Source: Eutrophocola salsuginis (GTDB taxonomy: Bacteria; Pseudomonadota; Gammaproteobacteria; Pseudomonadales; Pseudohongiellaceae). Taken from it: a DNA stretch of 64,000 nucleotides. Positions within the stretch are counted from its first letter, which is position 1. Every line of letters starts with the position of its first letter. Under the pieces are notes generated by a model. The model had not been told where the DNA came from and ran no database searches. It worked only from the letters and a program-made list of their open reading frames with translations. Positions 50,322 to 58,778 of this stretch are shown piece after piece. The stretch is taken from contig JAYQTB010000004.1 of assembly GCA_038147195.1 (NCBI GenBank), forward strand, positions 1 through 64,000, given 5' to 3'. Position numbers and translations under genes: made by a program.

Positions 50322-51524
50322 TTACCGGGTCTGATTAATGCAGTGCAGGAGCTGGTTGCATGCGAGGTTACTCCGCGCCGGTTTGCAGGTAATTGTGTCA
50401 CAGTCGTTGAAGATGGCGACATCGCGTAACTTCATTGCTAGCTTCGCGAAGAAAGCTTGCTCGTCCCTAACCGGTTTTTCCAGGAATATTCCCTTCACGA
50501 TGAGGTTACGGTTTTTTCGGTCGGCCTTGGGGTCAAGGCGGCCAATAATTTCGGTGCCATACAGTATGGGTAGGCAGTAGTAACCGAACTGGCGTTTCGG
50601 CCCGGGTACGTAGCACTCAATCTGGTAGTTGGAATCGAAAAGCTGCTGGATGCGACGGCGCTTGATCACTGCATTGTCGAACGGTGACAGCAGGTGCACG
50701 TTGCGCGTTACCCGTTTATTGCCCAGTTGTTCGAGAATTTGCGGCGTCGAAAACCAGGTGCCCGGCAGCTTGCATATGGTGAGTGCAACGACTTCGCCCG
50801 CTTCTATCATCTCCTGCAGGGTGTCCCTGACACCGGGTTTGCGGCCCTTGCGCAGGTAGCTAAATTCCGTTTCTTGGGCGAGCCCATGGGCGCGCAGGGT
50901 GGAGTTGATTAGGTAACGCTGAAATTCGTCATCGGTGGGGATGCTGGTGTCGATATCATCCGGCAGCACCCGTTCCGGCAGGTCGTAAACTTTCTGGAAT
51001 CCCACCCGGTGGCTTACCATCAGCTTTCCCTCGATAAAAAGTTGTTCCAGGGCGATCTTGGCGGGTTTCCAATTCCAGCCCCACTCGAGTCCGCGATCTT
51101 TAGAATGCTCAAAGTCCCGCGCCATCAGGGGGCCCTCTACACGGATACGGTCGAGCACCATGGCCATGGCTTTCTGGTCGGGTGTGCGCCAGTGACGCTC
51201 GCCGCTGGCGATGGATTTCATGTAGGGCAGGCAATAACGGTAATCCCGCATGGGTAGATAGGCTGCGGCATGCGACCAATATTCCATGATCTGACTTTCC
51301 TTCAGCAGGCGATCGAGATGCTGTTCCTTGTAGGACGGTACCCGCGTCCAGAAGGCATGGTGATGGGAACGGTTGATGACGGAGATGGTGTCGATCTGGA
51401 TATAACCCAGATGCTCTATACAGCGCTGCACGGCGGCCTTGCCGGCACCGAAGGGCTCATTGGTGTGCAGGCCCTGTGCGATGAGGGCGATGCGACGGGC
51501 CTCGGGGACGGATAAATGGGTCAT
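50322..51524 (-). CDS. YcaQ-type winged-helix DNA glycosylase
   Basis: A 400-residue protein of the HTH_42 (AlkZ/YcaQ) family. The N-terminal EARRIALIAQGL, the catalytic-site segment LGYIQIDTISVINRSHHHAFWTR (quoted in parts), with Q-x-D as in YcaQ/AlkX rather than Q-x-Q as in AlkZ, and LLSPFDNAVIKRRR. Family members unhook DNA crosslinks or remove bulky alkylated bases. The start is the ATG at 51524; the open frame upstream has no credible start. Converges with lldD. Confidence 0.87.
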   Translation of the reverse strand: MTHLSVPEARRIALIAQGLHTNEPFGAGKAAVQRCIEHLGYIQIDTISVINRSHHHAFWTRVPSYKEQHLDRLLKESQIMEYWSHAAAYLPMRDYRYCLPYMKSIASGERHWRTPDQKAMAMVLDRIRVEGPLMARDFEHSKDRGLEWGWNWKPAKIALEQLFIEGKLMVSHRVGFQKVYDLPERVLPDDIDTSIPTDDEFQRYLINSTLRAHGLAQETEFSYLRKGRKPGVRDTLQEMIEAGEVVALTICKLPGTWFSTPQILEQLGNKRVTRNVHLLSPFDNAVIKRRRIQQLFDSNYQIECYVPGPKRQFGYYCLPILYGTEIIGRLDPKADRKNRNLIVKGIFLEKPVRDEQAFFAKLAMKLRDVAIFNDCDTITCKPARSNLACNQLLHCINQTR

Positions 51525-51606
51525 GGAAAAATCGGCAGATTCACCAGGGGTGAGTATAATGAGTCTGGCCATAAAGCCCAAAAACAACCGTGCTACACTA
51601 CCGGCA

Positions 51607-52428
51607 ATGAAAATTTCTGCCTCGCTCCTGCTGCTCCTGTTACCGGCATGCGTCCTTCGGGCCGCCGAAGCGCCGGTGTATCCCGCCGAGGTCATGAGCA
51701 GTTTCGATGCGCCGGAGGCGCGCCAAGGCATCGCCGTGGACGAGGCGTTCGTCTATGTCATCAACAATGCCAACATCATCAAGCTCGACAAGACTGACGG
51801 GCAAGTGGTCATGGGCTGGCGCAGCGGTAGTGACGCTATCATTCACTTAGACGGGGGCATGATCCTTGACGGGACGCTTTACGCGGCCCATTCAAACTAT
51901 CCTGCATCGCCCATGTTGAATTCATTGGAAGTGCGCCGGGCGAGCAACCTCAATCCCGTAGCTACCGTCCCGATTGCTGCCCCCGGTTCGCTGACCTGGC
52001 TCGACCGCCATGACGGCGCCTGGTGGGCGGGTTTTGGAAATTACGACATCATACCGGATGGACAATCCGAGCCCTACGGCGGCACCGACAACACCCGTAT
52101 CGCCCGGTTAAATGATACGTTTGGCATCGAGCAAAGCTGGTCGTTGCCGCAAGAGCTGTTACCGCGCCTGCGGCCAATGAGCAATTCCGGTGGTTCCTGG
52201 GGCGAGGATGGTTACCTGTACCTGAGCGGGCACGATCGCCCGGAGATCTATGTCATGTCCATACCGGAACATGGCGATGAACTGGTGTGGGTGGCCACAG
52301 TCACGGTGCCCGGTTTCAACGGGCAGGGTATCGCCTGGGACAGGAGTCGCCCGGGCAGGGAGTTGTGGGGAATCATCAGGGCGTCCAACCAGGTGCTGCG
52401 CATCCGAATGCCGGCGATTGCCGGCTAA
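51607..52428 (+). CDS. Exported beta-propeller-like protein
   Basis: A 273-residue protein with a signal peptide cut near CVLRAAE. The body has repeating strand groups: QGIAVDEAFVYVINNANIIKLD, LDGTLYAAHSNYP, SLTWLDRHDGAWWAGFGNYD, and GQGIAWDRSRPGRELWGIIR (in parts), as in lactonase/NHL-like propellers with about five or six blades. The start ATG at 51607 lacks a strong ribosome site. Ligand unknown. Confidence 0.72.
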   Translation: MKISASLLLLLLPACVLRAAEAPVYPAEVMSSFDAPEARQGIAVDEAFVYVINNANIIKLDKTDGQVVMGWRSGSDAIIHLDGGMILDGTLYAAHSNYPASPMLNSLEVRRASNLNPVATVPIAAPGSLTWLDRHDGAWWAGFGNYDIIPDGQSEPYGGTDNTRIARLNDTFGIEQSWSLPQELLPRLRPMSNSGGSWGEDGYLYLSGHDRPEIYVMSIPEHGDELVWVATVTVPGFNGQGIAWDRSRPGRELWGIIRASNQVLRIRMPAIAG

Positions 52429-52436
52429 CTATCTAT

Positions 52437-53432
52437 CTACAGGCCAATCAGCTTTGCGGCATTGCCATAATAGATCTTGTCCCGGTCGGCTTTGTCCAGC
52501 GTTTCGACCAGGCGCATGGATTCCCTGATCAGGTGCCGGCCGCCCAGCGGGTCGAAGGGGGCGTCCGAGGCAAAGACAACGTTGTCCGCTGAGAAAAATT
52601 CCAGCCCGCAATCAAATGCCCTGTCTATACCATTGACGGCACTATCGCCGTAGAACATACGGTAGTAGTCGGCGGGCTTCCTTGTTAATCCGGCCTCTGT
52701 AGCGACGGGATTGGTCTCTATATCGCCCTCGCCGGCCTGGCGAAAGCCGAAATTGATTTTGCCTTCCAGGTAGGGTACCAGGCCACCGAGATGGTGCGTG
52801 ATGATTTTGATACCGGGCAGCTTGTCGAACAGGCCCACATGGACCAGGCGTCCCATCGCCAGCGCGGTTTCATAGGGCCAGCCGAAAGTGAACCAGAGTT
52901 CATGCAGTGAGGTGGTCTCCGATTTGTAATCGGCAGTATCAGGCCCGCGAATGGGATGGATCCACACCGGCCGGTCGAGTTCAGCCATGGTCTGGAACAG
53001 GGGAAAAAAGCGTTCCTCGCTCAGTGGTGCCCCCAGCACGTTGGAGTACACCAGGCAGCCGGCAGCGCCGAGGTCGTTGACGGCTCGGCGTGCTTCCTCC
53101 ACGGCGGCATCTGGATTGTTCATGGGCAGGTTGGCGACGAATGCGGGAAAACGGTCGCGGTATGTCTCGCACAATTGCGCCATATAGTCGTTGGCCACCC
53201 GCGCGATCTCCGGGGTCTCTTCCGGCGTGCCGAAGGCCTCAATGGGTGGGTTGGCGATGGACGGGATCTGCACATAGTCGTCGAACTCGTCCATCATGCG
53301 CAGGTGCTCGTCGAGATCCACAAGGGTCGCGATGTTACGCCAGCGCGGCGTAGCGATTGCACCGAGTTTCGTCTTCGCCAGGTAATCGGTGAGCGCTGGC
53401 GGCACAAAGTGCGTGAAGATATCGATTTTCAT
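52437..53432 (-). CDS. Amidohydrolase, ACMSD-like (amidohydrolase_2)
   Basis: A 331-residue cytosolic protein. The metal site starts at the N-terminus, but reads DIFTHFVP instead of the usual D-x-H-x-H, then IHPIRG (His), IKIITHHLGG (two His) and FASDAPFDPLGG (Asp). These fit the ACMSD/gamma-resorcylate-decarboxylase branch, which decarboxylates or hydrolyses aromatic-ring products. Third gene of a leftward operon after a VOC dioxygenase-like and a TRZ/ATZ-like hydrolase. Confidence 0.87.
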   Translation of the reverse strand: MKIDIFTHFVPPALTDYLAKTKLGAIATPRWRNIATLVDLDEHLRMMDEFDDYVQIPSIANPPIEAFGTPEETPEIARVANDYMAQLCETYRDRFPAFVANLPMNNPDAAVEEARRAVNDLGAAGCLVYSNVLGAPLSEERFFPLFQTMAELDRPVWIHPIRGPDTADYKSETTSLHELWFTFGWPYETALAMGRLVHVGLFDKLPGIKIITHHLGGLVPYLEGKINFGFRQAGEGDIETNPVATEAGLTRKPADYYRMFYGDSAVNGIDRAFDCGLEFFSADNVVFASDAPFDPLGGRHLIRESMRLVETLDKADRDKIYYGNAAKLIGL

Positions 53433-53444
53433 GGGGTCTGCGCG

Positions 53445-54401
53445 TTACTTTTCTTTGATGGTGTCACCGGTCTGCACGCCCTTGTACAGCAGGTTCTCTT
53501 CCATGCCCGCCGCCAGGCTCCACTCGGCGAATCGTTCGGGCGTCTGCTCGAACTCCTCGCCTTGCCAGTTTTCATCGACGATGTCCGAGTCAAAGTCGTA
53601 CTCGGCACCACCACCGCAGGGGTTGAGAAAATACCAGAAATAACAAGAGGAGATGGGATGACGACCCGGCCCGAGCATGGTCTTCCAGCCTTTCTTGGTC
53701 ATGTTGAGGCCGCCGCCGAACAGTTCGTGCACATTCGACACCTCGAAAGCCAGGTGGTGGAAGCCAAACTTGTCACCCTTGCCACCGGGGTTCAGCAGGA
53801 ACAGGTTATGGTGATAGCGCCCGGCCCCACCGCGTAGGAAGTAGCCACGCCCCGGGTAACAATCGCTGATGCGAAAACCCAGTCGTTTCACGTAGAAATC
53901 GATTTCCTTTTCAGTGTCCGGGACCATGAAAACGACATGGCTCATCTCCAGCGGTTTGGCGCATGGGTAGAACTTGCCACGGGCGTTCAGGCGGCCGATG
54001 TGTCCGGGCATGTTGAAGTGGGGTTCCTCGGCGGTGACATCCACGCACCGGGACACGCGAAAGCCGACGCCAATGCCCAGCGGGTCGAGGCAATGCAGTG
54101 TGCCCTCGGCATCAACGTTTACTTCACGATCCTTTTCGAGTTCGGCCCTGATGGCGTCCAAGTCGGCCTGAGTTTTCACGCCGAAAATGGCTTCCCTGAC
54201 ACCGGGCCCGTCCTCGATGGCGGGTGGCAGGACAGGATCGTCTCTATGACGGATTTCGACAAAGGACTTGTCCTTCGATGTATACAGCAGGCGATCCGCT
54301 CTATCGTCCTCGAGTGTCAGACCGAAATCGAGCCAGAACTGTCGGGCTTCGTCGATATCGTTAACGCCATAGGTGACGCCATCAATGGTTGTTACATTCA
54401 T
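53445..54401 (-). CDS. VOC-family protein, extradiol-dioxygenase-like
   Basis: A 318-residue protein with two vicinal-oxygen-chelate modules: YGVNDIDEARQFWLDFGL at the N-terminus and MSHVVFMVPDTEKEIDFYVKRLGF from about 154. In the C-terminal module a metal set is plausible: His in MSHV, His in GFHHLAFEV, and Glu in GGAEYDFD, like 2,3-dihydroxybiphenyl dioxygenases. So it may cut an aromatic ring. Twelve bases before the ACMSD-like gene and 16 after the hydrolase gene in the same operon. Confidence 0.85.
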   Translation of the reverse strand: MNVTTIDGVTYGVNDIDEARQFWLDFGLTLEDDRADRLLYTSKDKSFVEIRHRDDPVLPPAIEDGPGVREAIFGVKTQADLDAIRAELEKDREVNVDAEGTLHCLDPLGIGVGFRVSRCVDVTAEEPHFNMPGHIGRLNARGKFYPCAKPLEMSHVVFMVPDTEKEIDFYVKRLGFRISDCYPGRGYFLRGGAGRYHHNLFLLNPGGKGDKFGFHHLAFEVSNVHELFGGGLNMTKKGWKTMLGPGRHPISSCYFWYFLNPCGGGAEYDFDSDIVDENWQGEEFEQTPERFAEWSLAAGMEENLLYKGVQTGDTIKEK

Positions 54402-54417
54402 ACAAGTACCTTCTACT

Positions 54418-55815
54418 TCATGAAACCGGCCAGCCGAGTTTCATCAGTTTATCGATATTGAGTTTCTTGCCGATGCCGCCCGTTGTGCAAGCGACCTGTG
54501 CCAGGATCTGCGCCTCGTCCACCTTGCTCAGGTGGCTGTTCTCGACCACGCGGTCACCAGCCACCCACACGTCGGTAACGGAATTGCCTGTGGCGGAATA
54601 GACAAGATTGGAAACCGGGTTGAACAGCGGCTGCCATTCGGGATAGCGTGAATCGAAGAGTACGATGTCTGCTTCCTTGCCCACCTGGACACTGCCAATA
54701 CTATCAGCCTGTCCTGCACAGCGGGCACCATTGATGGTCGCCATTTCCACCACGAGTTCTGGCGACATCACGCGCGGGTTCATGTGGATTTCCTTATAGA
54801 CACCGGCAAACAAAAACATTTCCTGGACGAGATCGGTGATGCCCGAACATGCATGGTCAGAACCAAGACCGACATTGATGCCCATTTCCATGAGCTCAGG
54901 AAGCCGCCCGCGCATGAAGTTACCGTAGCCGTTGTGCAGGCTGGAGCTCGGCGCTGACACCAGCTGCGGGCGGCGGCGGGCTATGATTTCGATTTCTTTC
55001 GGTTCGATCCAGCCGGCATGGACTAGCAGGGTGTGATCATCGAGAACGCCGAGTTTTTCCAGGCGCTCGATCTCCGGCAGGCCGAAATTCCCAAGGCAGT
55101 CGTCGTGGGTGGAATAGTTGAAGCAGGCATGGGTCTGCAGCATGCAGTCATGCTCCCGCGCCATGGAGTGACACGCAGTGATGAGCGCGTCGCTGGAATT
55201 GCTTAGGCCCCGAAAGGAGACGCTGCCCCTAATCTTCGGGTTGTCCAGTTCGGCGATATGATCGAGAAGCGCACGATTGTTGGCGATGGCCTGGTCAGTG
55301 GTTTCGATCATCCCTTCCGGCAGGATGCCGAGCACCGCCTTGGTCATGTCGAAGGCGCTGCGGCCGAGCACGGCACGCATGCCTGCCGTGAGCGCCGCCT
55401 TGCCGGTTTCCCTGGGATGGTAGTTGCCGGGATCGATGAAACAGGTAACGCCGCAGCGCAGGAGCGACATTGCAGTAAACAGGGAGCTGACATATACATC
55501 GTCAGCTGACATAGCACCCTCGTAGGGAAACATGTGTTCGAACAGGAAGGGTCGGGTGCCCACCTCATCCGCGAGTCCACGGGCTAGCTGGAATGAGGAA
55601 TGCAGGTGACTATCGATGAGGCCGGGAGTGGCGACCCGGTTGCCGGCATCGACGAATTCTGTGCTGGTCCAGGCTTTAAGGATGTCGGCGGTCTTGCCGA
55701 CGTCGGCGAACTTGCCGTCCTTAATGGCAACGGCAGCGTCACGGAGGATACGACGTTTGGTATCGACGGTGATGAGCCAGTCGATACCGTGGATGATCAG
55801 GTCGGCTTCAGTCAT
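54418..55815 (-). CDS. Amidohydrolase of the TRZ/ATZ/chlorohydrolase family
   Basis: A 465-residue metal-dependent hydrolase; the ATG at 55815 matches the usual family start, with another in-frame ATG at 55860. PGLIDSHLHSSFQ holds H-x-H, LQTHACFN and LVHAGWIEP further His ligands, and GLGSDHACSG the Asp. The family deaminates or dechlorinates heterocycles (triazines, guanine, 8-oxoguanine, S-adenosylhomocysteine). With the next two genes it forms a likely route from an N-heterocycle or aromatic amine to ring cleavage. The left flank of the integrative element lies 100 bases away. Confidence 0.88.
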   Translation of the reverse strand: MTEADLIIHGIDWLITVDTKRRILRDAAVAIKDGKFADVGKTADILKAWTSTEFVDAGNRVATPGLIDSHLHSSFQLARGLADEVGTRPFLFEHMFPYEGAMSADDVYVSSLFTAMSLLRCGVTCFIDPGNYHPRETGKAALTAGMRAVLGRSAFDMTKAVLGILPEGMIETTDQAIANNRALLDHIAELDNPKIRGSVSFRGLSNSSDALITACHSMAREHDCMLQTHACFNYSTHDDCLGNFGLPEIERLEKLGVLDDHTLLVHAGWIEPKEIEIIARRRPQLVSAPSSSLHNGYGNFMRGRLPELMEMGINVGLGSDHACSGITDLVQEMFLFAGVYKEIHMNPRVMSPELVVEMATINGARCAGQADSIGSVQVGKEADIVLFDSRYPEWQPLFNPVSNLVYSATGNSVTDVWVAGDRVVENSHLSKVDEAQILAQVACTTGGIGKKLNIDKLMKLGWPVS

Positions 55816-55915
55816 GGATAGAATATGGGTTGTAATGTTTTTTCCCGATTCTACATTCATGCGAAAAAATCAGCACGTATTGTGAATATAATTAGGGAGT
55901 TATTTGCGGAAAATC

Positions 55916-55953
55916 AAAAAGGCACTTATGTTCTTTACCATAAGTGCCTTTTT
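55916..55953 (-). terminator. Terminator of the tRNA-Met locus, usable on both strands
   Basis: AAAAAGGCACTTATG-ttctttac-CATAAGTGCCTTTTT is a perfect 15-base dyad, directly after the 3' end of the tRNA-Met fragment on the minus strand. Confidence 0.8.
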
Positions 55954-55957
55954 AAGA

Positions 55958-56008
55958 TGGTAGCTACGAGTGGACTTGAACCACTGACCCCAGCATTATG
56001 AATGCTGT
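55958..56008 (-). other. 3' half of elongator tRNA-Met, attachment-site copy
   Basis: Read on the minus strand this is the anticodon arm CAGCATTCATAATGCTG with anticodon CAT, the variable loop, a T-arm AGTGG-TTCAAGT-CCACT, CGTAGCT and ACCA. The D-arm and 5' acceptor are absent: identity stops just before the anticodon stem, where element DNA begins. With the integrase gene 160 bases away this marks the boundary (att) of an element inserted in tRNA-Met. The complete tRNA should lie at the far end. Confidence 0.88.
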
Positions 56009-56025
56009 GGAGGTTTATTTTATCG

Positions 56026-56152
56026 TGCTTACCAATTTTTACCCTATATGGATAAATGCTTGTATAACCTGTATATTAAGCATTATTCACTATGCTGTGG
56101 TGAGCTAAAGAGTTACTTTGATTTACCACCGTTTGCTTACCTAGTGCTTACC
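56026..56152. repeat. Three TGCTTACC direct repeats, candidate integrase arm sites
   Basis: TGCTTACC occurs at 56026-56033, 56134-56141 and 56145-56152 between the att fragment and the integrase start. Such short direct repeats beside att are the usual form of arm-type sites. Confidence 0.5.
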
Positions 56153-56167
56153 CAGAGAAAGTAGGCC

Positions 56168-57433
56168 ATGCCCAAGATAACTAAAAGCCTTGTAGATCGA
56201 AAGAGCGCAGGAGACTCCCGCTACTTTATTTGGGATGAGACCTGTCCTGGGTTTGGCCTTGTTGTCCAACCTAGTGGAACGAAATCCTATTGCTTCCAGT
56301 ATCGGACACAGGAGGGACAGTCGCGCAGGATAACGATAGGCAAACATGGAGCCTATACACCGGAACAGGCCAGAAAGAGAGCCAGGGAATACCGGCGGCA
56401 GGTATCGGATGGAAAAGACCCCCTCGCAATTAAAGAATCCAACAAGAATGCCCTTACTGTCTCCCACCTCTTGGATCTGTATTTAGAGTCTCCGAAATTT
56501 GCCGAAAAATCCCAGCTATCGCAGAAGTATGACAAGGGCAGGATTGAGCGGCACCTTAAACCATTACTTAGCCGGAAGGTGGCCGAAAAATTAACGGCTG
56601 ATGATGTTCGAAAAGCTGGCAAGGATATTGAGGCAGGAAAAACGGCTAAAACAGTCAAAACAGGGCCTAGAGGACTGGCAAGGGTAACAGGTGGCCCCGG
56701 TGCGGCCAGGATGGCTATCAGGCTCTTAAAAAGTGCTTTTTCATGGGCATTTGAACATGACTTGATAGAGACAAATACCCCGGCCAAAGTGAAAGTGGGC
56801 GAGGATGCTAAGCGGGACCTACGGCTGACAAATGAGGAATATGCGACACTTTTTTCAGTTATAGATGAAATGGAAATTACAGCACAGATTAGACAGCCAG
56901 TTGCCGATACGATCAGAGTTATAGCCCTTACCGGAGCGAGACGTAATGAGATAGCGGGACTACGCTGGCGGCATATTAACTTAGAAAAGGGGGTTATTGA
57001 GTTGCCCCTAAATGAGCACAAGACCGGTATGAAAACGGGTGAGATTAGAGTTATAGGGCTTCCAAATTTGGCTAAACATATCATTACTCAACAGGAAAGA
57101 AGAAAGCCTAATGATTTTGTTTTTCCTCCGGCTAGTGGCAGTGGTCCTTTAAATATAAGCAAGCCATGGCGAAAGATCAGAGTGGCAGCAGGATTAAACC
57201 CTAAAATGGGGCTCCACGCGCTTCGACATTCTTTAGCTTCAATGATGGCAGATAGCGGGTCGCAGGCAACTCATATTATGGCTGTCATGGGACATAAGAA
57301 TCTTGCCACTAGTCAAAGGTATATTCACATGGCAGAGGATAGGAGGTCCGAACTTGCCGAGACTGCGGCTGCTGGCATTAGTGCTGCTATGAATGTAAAG
57401 AATCCTCCAAATAAACAAATATTAGAGGAATAA
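56168..57433 (+). CDS. Tyrosine-type site-specific integrase (DUF4102/P4 type)
   Basis: A 421-residue recombinase. Residues 1-85 form the DUF4102 arm-binding domain (DETCPGFGLVVQPSGTKSY). A core-binding domain follows, then the catalytic domain from about 215: Arg in LTGARRNEIAGLRW, H-x-x-R in GLHALRHSLAS, His in MGHKNLATS and the Tyr in SQRYIHMAE. All five key residues are present, so it should be active. It inserts the element into tRNA-Met, next to the fragment at 55958. The next gene starts four bases after the stop. Confidence 0.96.
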   Translation: MPKITKSLVDRKSAGDSRYFIWDETCPGFGLVVQPSGTKSYCFQYRTQEGQSRRITIGKHGAYTPEQARKRAREYRRQVSDGKDPLAIKESNKNALTVSHLLDLYLESPKFAEKSQLSQKYDKGRIERHLKPLLSRKVAEKLTADDVRKAGKDIEAGKTAKTVKTGPRGLARVTGGPGAARMAIRLLKSAFSWAFEHDLIETNTPAKVKVGEDAKRDLRLTNEEYATLFSVIDEMEITAQIRQPVADTIRVIALTGARRNEIAGLRWRHINLEKGVIELPLNEHKTGMKTGEIRVIGLPNLAKHIITQQERRKPNDFVFPPASGSGPLNISKPWRKIRVAAGLNPKMGLHALRHSLASMMADSGSQATHIMAVMGHKNLATSQRYIHMAEDRRSELAETAAAGISAAMNVKNPPNKQILEE

Positions 57434-57436
57434 ATA

Positions 57437-57895
57437 ATGCCAAGGGGCGGCGTCAGGAAAGGGGCAGGTAGGCCCAAGGGGAGCACTAAGTTACCCTTTT
57501 TGAAATGCCTGCAAGTAGGGATGGATTGTGAACAGGCTTGGCTAGAACTTGTGCAGATAAATGTTAAGAATGCGCTTAGAGATATAAACAATAATGTCTC
57601 AAAAGAATGGGCAAAGGCTAAAGATATTCCAAAGGGTAAGCGAAAAAAATGGTTGGAAAGTGAAGAGGGACAGAACTACCTCGACGATGTACATTTTGCG
57701 CTTCAGACAGATCAAAAGCTTGATGATGAAGAAGACCCAGCCAGGGCTCTTCAAATCAACCCAAAACGCCCAAAAGGTCATCGCAAAAGAATAATAGAAG
57801 AAGTTTCGCAACGATATTCAATTTCAGAAAGGATGGTTGAGACTTGTTGGAAGAATTATCGAAGCTTTGAGAAAAGTGACCTCCAGAATAAATAA
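57437..57895 (+). CDS. Element protein with AT-hook-like N-terminus
   Basis: A 152-residue protein coupled to the integrase (four-base gap). It opens with RGGVRKGAGRPKGST, an R-x-G-R-P AT-hook-like run common in phage and element proteins. The rest is basic and helical (NNNVSKEWAKAKDIPKGKRKKW; ISERMVETCWKNYRSFEKS) with a possible HTH at 125-145. It may be a recombination accessory or a regulator. I do not know the family. Confidence 0.75.
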   Translation: MPRGGVRKGAGRPKGSTKLPFLKCLQVGMDCEQAWLELVQINVKNALRDINNNVSKEWAKAKDIPKGKRKKWLESEEGQNYLDDVHFALQTDQKLDDEEDPARALQINPKRPKGHRKRIIEEVSQRYSISERMVETCWKNYRSFEKSDLQNK

Positions 57896-57902
57896 AAACA
57901 AC

Positions 57903-58121
57903 ATGAAATTATTACCAATCATTAACACTGATATAGAGATTCCAGAGGAACTCTCAATACCACTATTCCGAGTTGAAGTTCGCATGTCTCAGATAGGGCG
58001 CCCACTATTGACGCCTGAGCAAGTTGTCGAAAAACTTGAGGAACTATGCGACAAAGAGACTGCCGCTTTATTTAAGCCTGAATACTTCCTTATCGTTAAG
58101 AATCCAGACGATTTTGAATAA
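57903..58121 (+). CDS. Small hypothetical element protein
   Basis: A 72-residue acidic protein from the ATG at 57903. PEELSIPLFRVEVRMSQIGRP and LLTPEQVVEKLEELCDKET are clean strands and helices, which suggests a real product. It follows the AT-hook protein by seven bases on the same strand. Unknown role. Confidence 0.5.
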   Translation: MKLLPIINTDIEIPEELSIPLFRVEVRMSQIGRPLLTPEQVVEKLEELCDKETAALFKPEYFLIVKNPDDFE

Positions 58122-58302
58122 CTTAAAGTGTACCCCCGTGAGAATCCTACAATCTATCCCAAGTAGTATAATTTTTCGCCGATTCGACATTTCTTTGATT
58201 TTTTGCCCACTTTAGGTAGGCCACTTACCCTACTGATATATCTTAAGCCTCACGCACTTTGGTGCTTGATTGTAATTACTCATGAATTACAGAGAGGCAA
58301 AG

Positions 58303-58527
58303 ATGAAAGAACGACTTACCCGGCACGAAGCTGCCGAATACCTCACAGAGGTGCTTGGCACCCCTGTATCCTTCAAGACACTTCAAAAGTACGCCACAGT
58401 TGGCGGTGGCCCCCGATACCAGAAGTTCGGGCGCAGAGTTGTATATACCCAAGACTGGCTCAGGGAATGGACCGAATCCAAGATGAGTCGACCCGTTTAT
58501 AGCTCTAGCGAATTAGGGTGTGCGTGA
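58303..58527 (+). CDS. Helix-turn-helix protein, AlpA/excisionase-like
   Basis: A 74-residue protein; the ATG at 58303 follows GAGAGGCAAAG. LTRHEAAEYLTEVLGTPVSFKTLQKYA is a MerR/excisionase-type HTH and GGPRYQKFGRRVVYTQDWLREW the wing, as in AlpA and phage-derived regulators. It probably controls excision or the element promoters. It has its own promoter region (58122-58302), and its stop overlaps the next start (TGATG). Confidence 0.82.
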   Translation: MKERLTRHEAAEYLTEVLGTPVSFKTLQKYATVGGGPRYQKFGRRVVYTQDWLREWTESKMSRPVYSSSELGCA

Positions 58528-58766
58528 TGGGTATCGGAAGCAGAAAGCAAGCTATTAACCAGTTTTGCCGGAACTGCATAGTAGATGATGCCCTTGGTAA
58601 TGGCTCGTGGCGGCAACAGGTGGCCGAATGCACGACATCTTACTGTGCGTTATTTCCTTTCAGACCTCTACCCATAGGATATTCGTCAAAAGAATGCTGT
58701 TCGTTGGTTACAGCTAAAGAATTAGGCGAAAAAACGTTAATTGTCGCGGTTCGGAGCCAGGGATAA
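58527..58766 (+). CDS. Small zinc-binding element protein
   Basis: A 79-residue protein with CRNCIVDD...VAECTTSYCALFPFRP: C-x-x-C and C-x5-C pairs followed by a L-F-P-F-R-P turn. This pattern recurs in small phage and element proteins with a treble-clef-like zinc site. Its ATG overlaps the HTH gene stop, so the two are translated together. Function unknown. Confidence 0.65.
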   Translation: MGIGSRKQAINQFCRNCIVDDALGNGSWRQQVAECTTSYCALFPFRPLPIGYSSKECCSLVTAKELGEKTLIVAVRSQG

Positions 58767-58778
58767 GTCTTGATCTCA

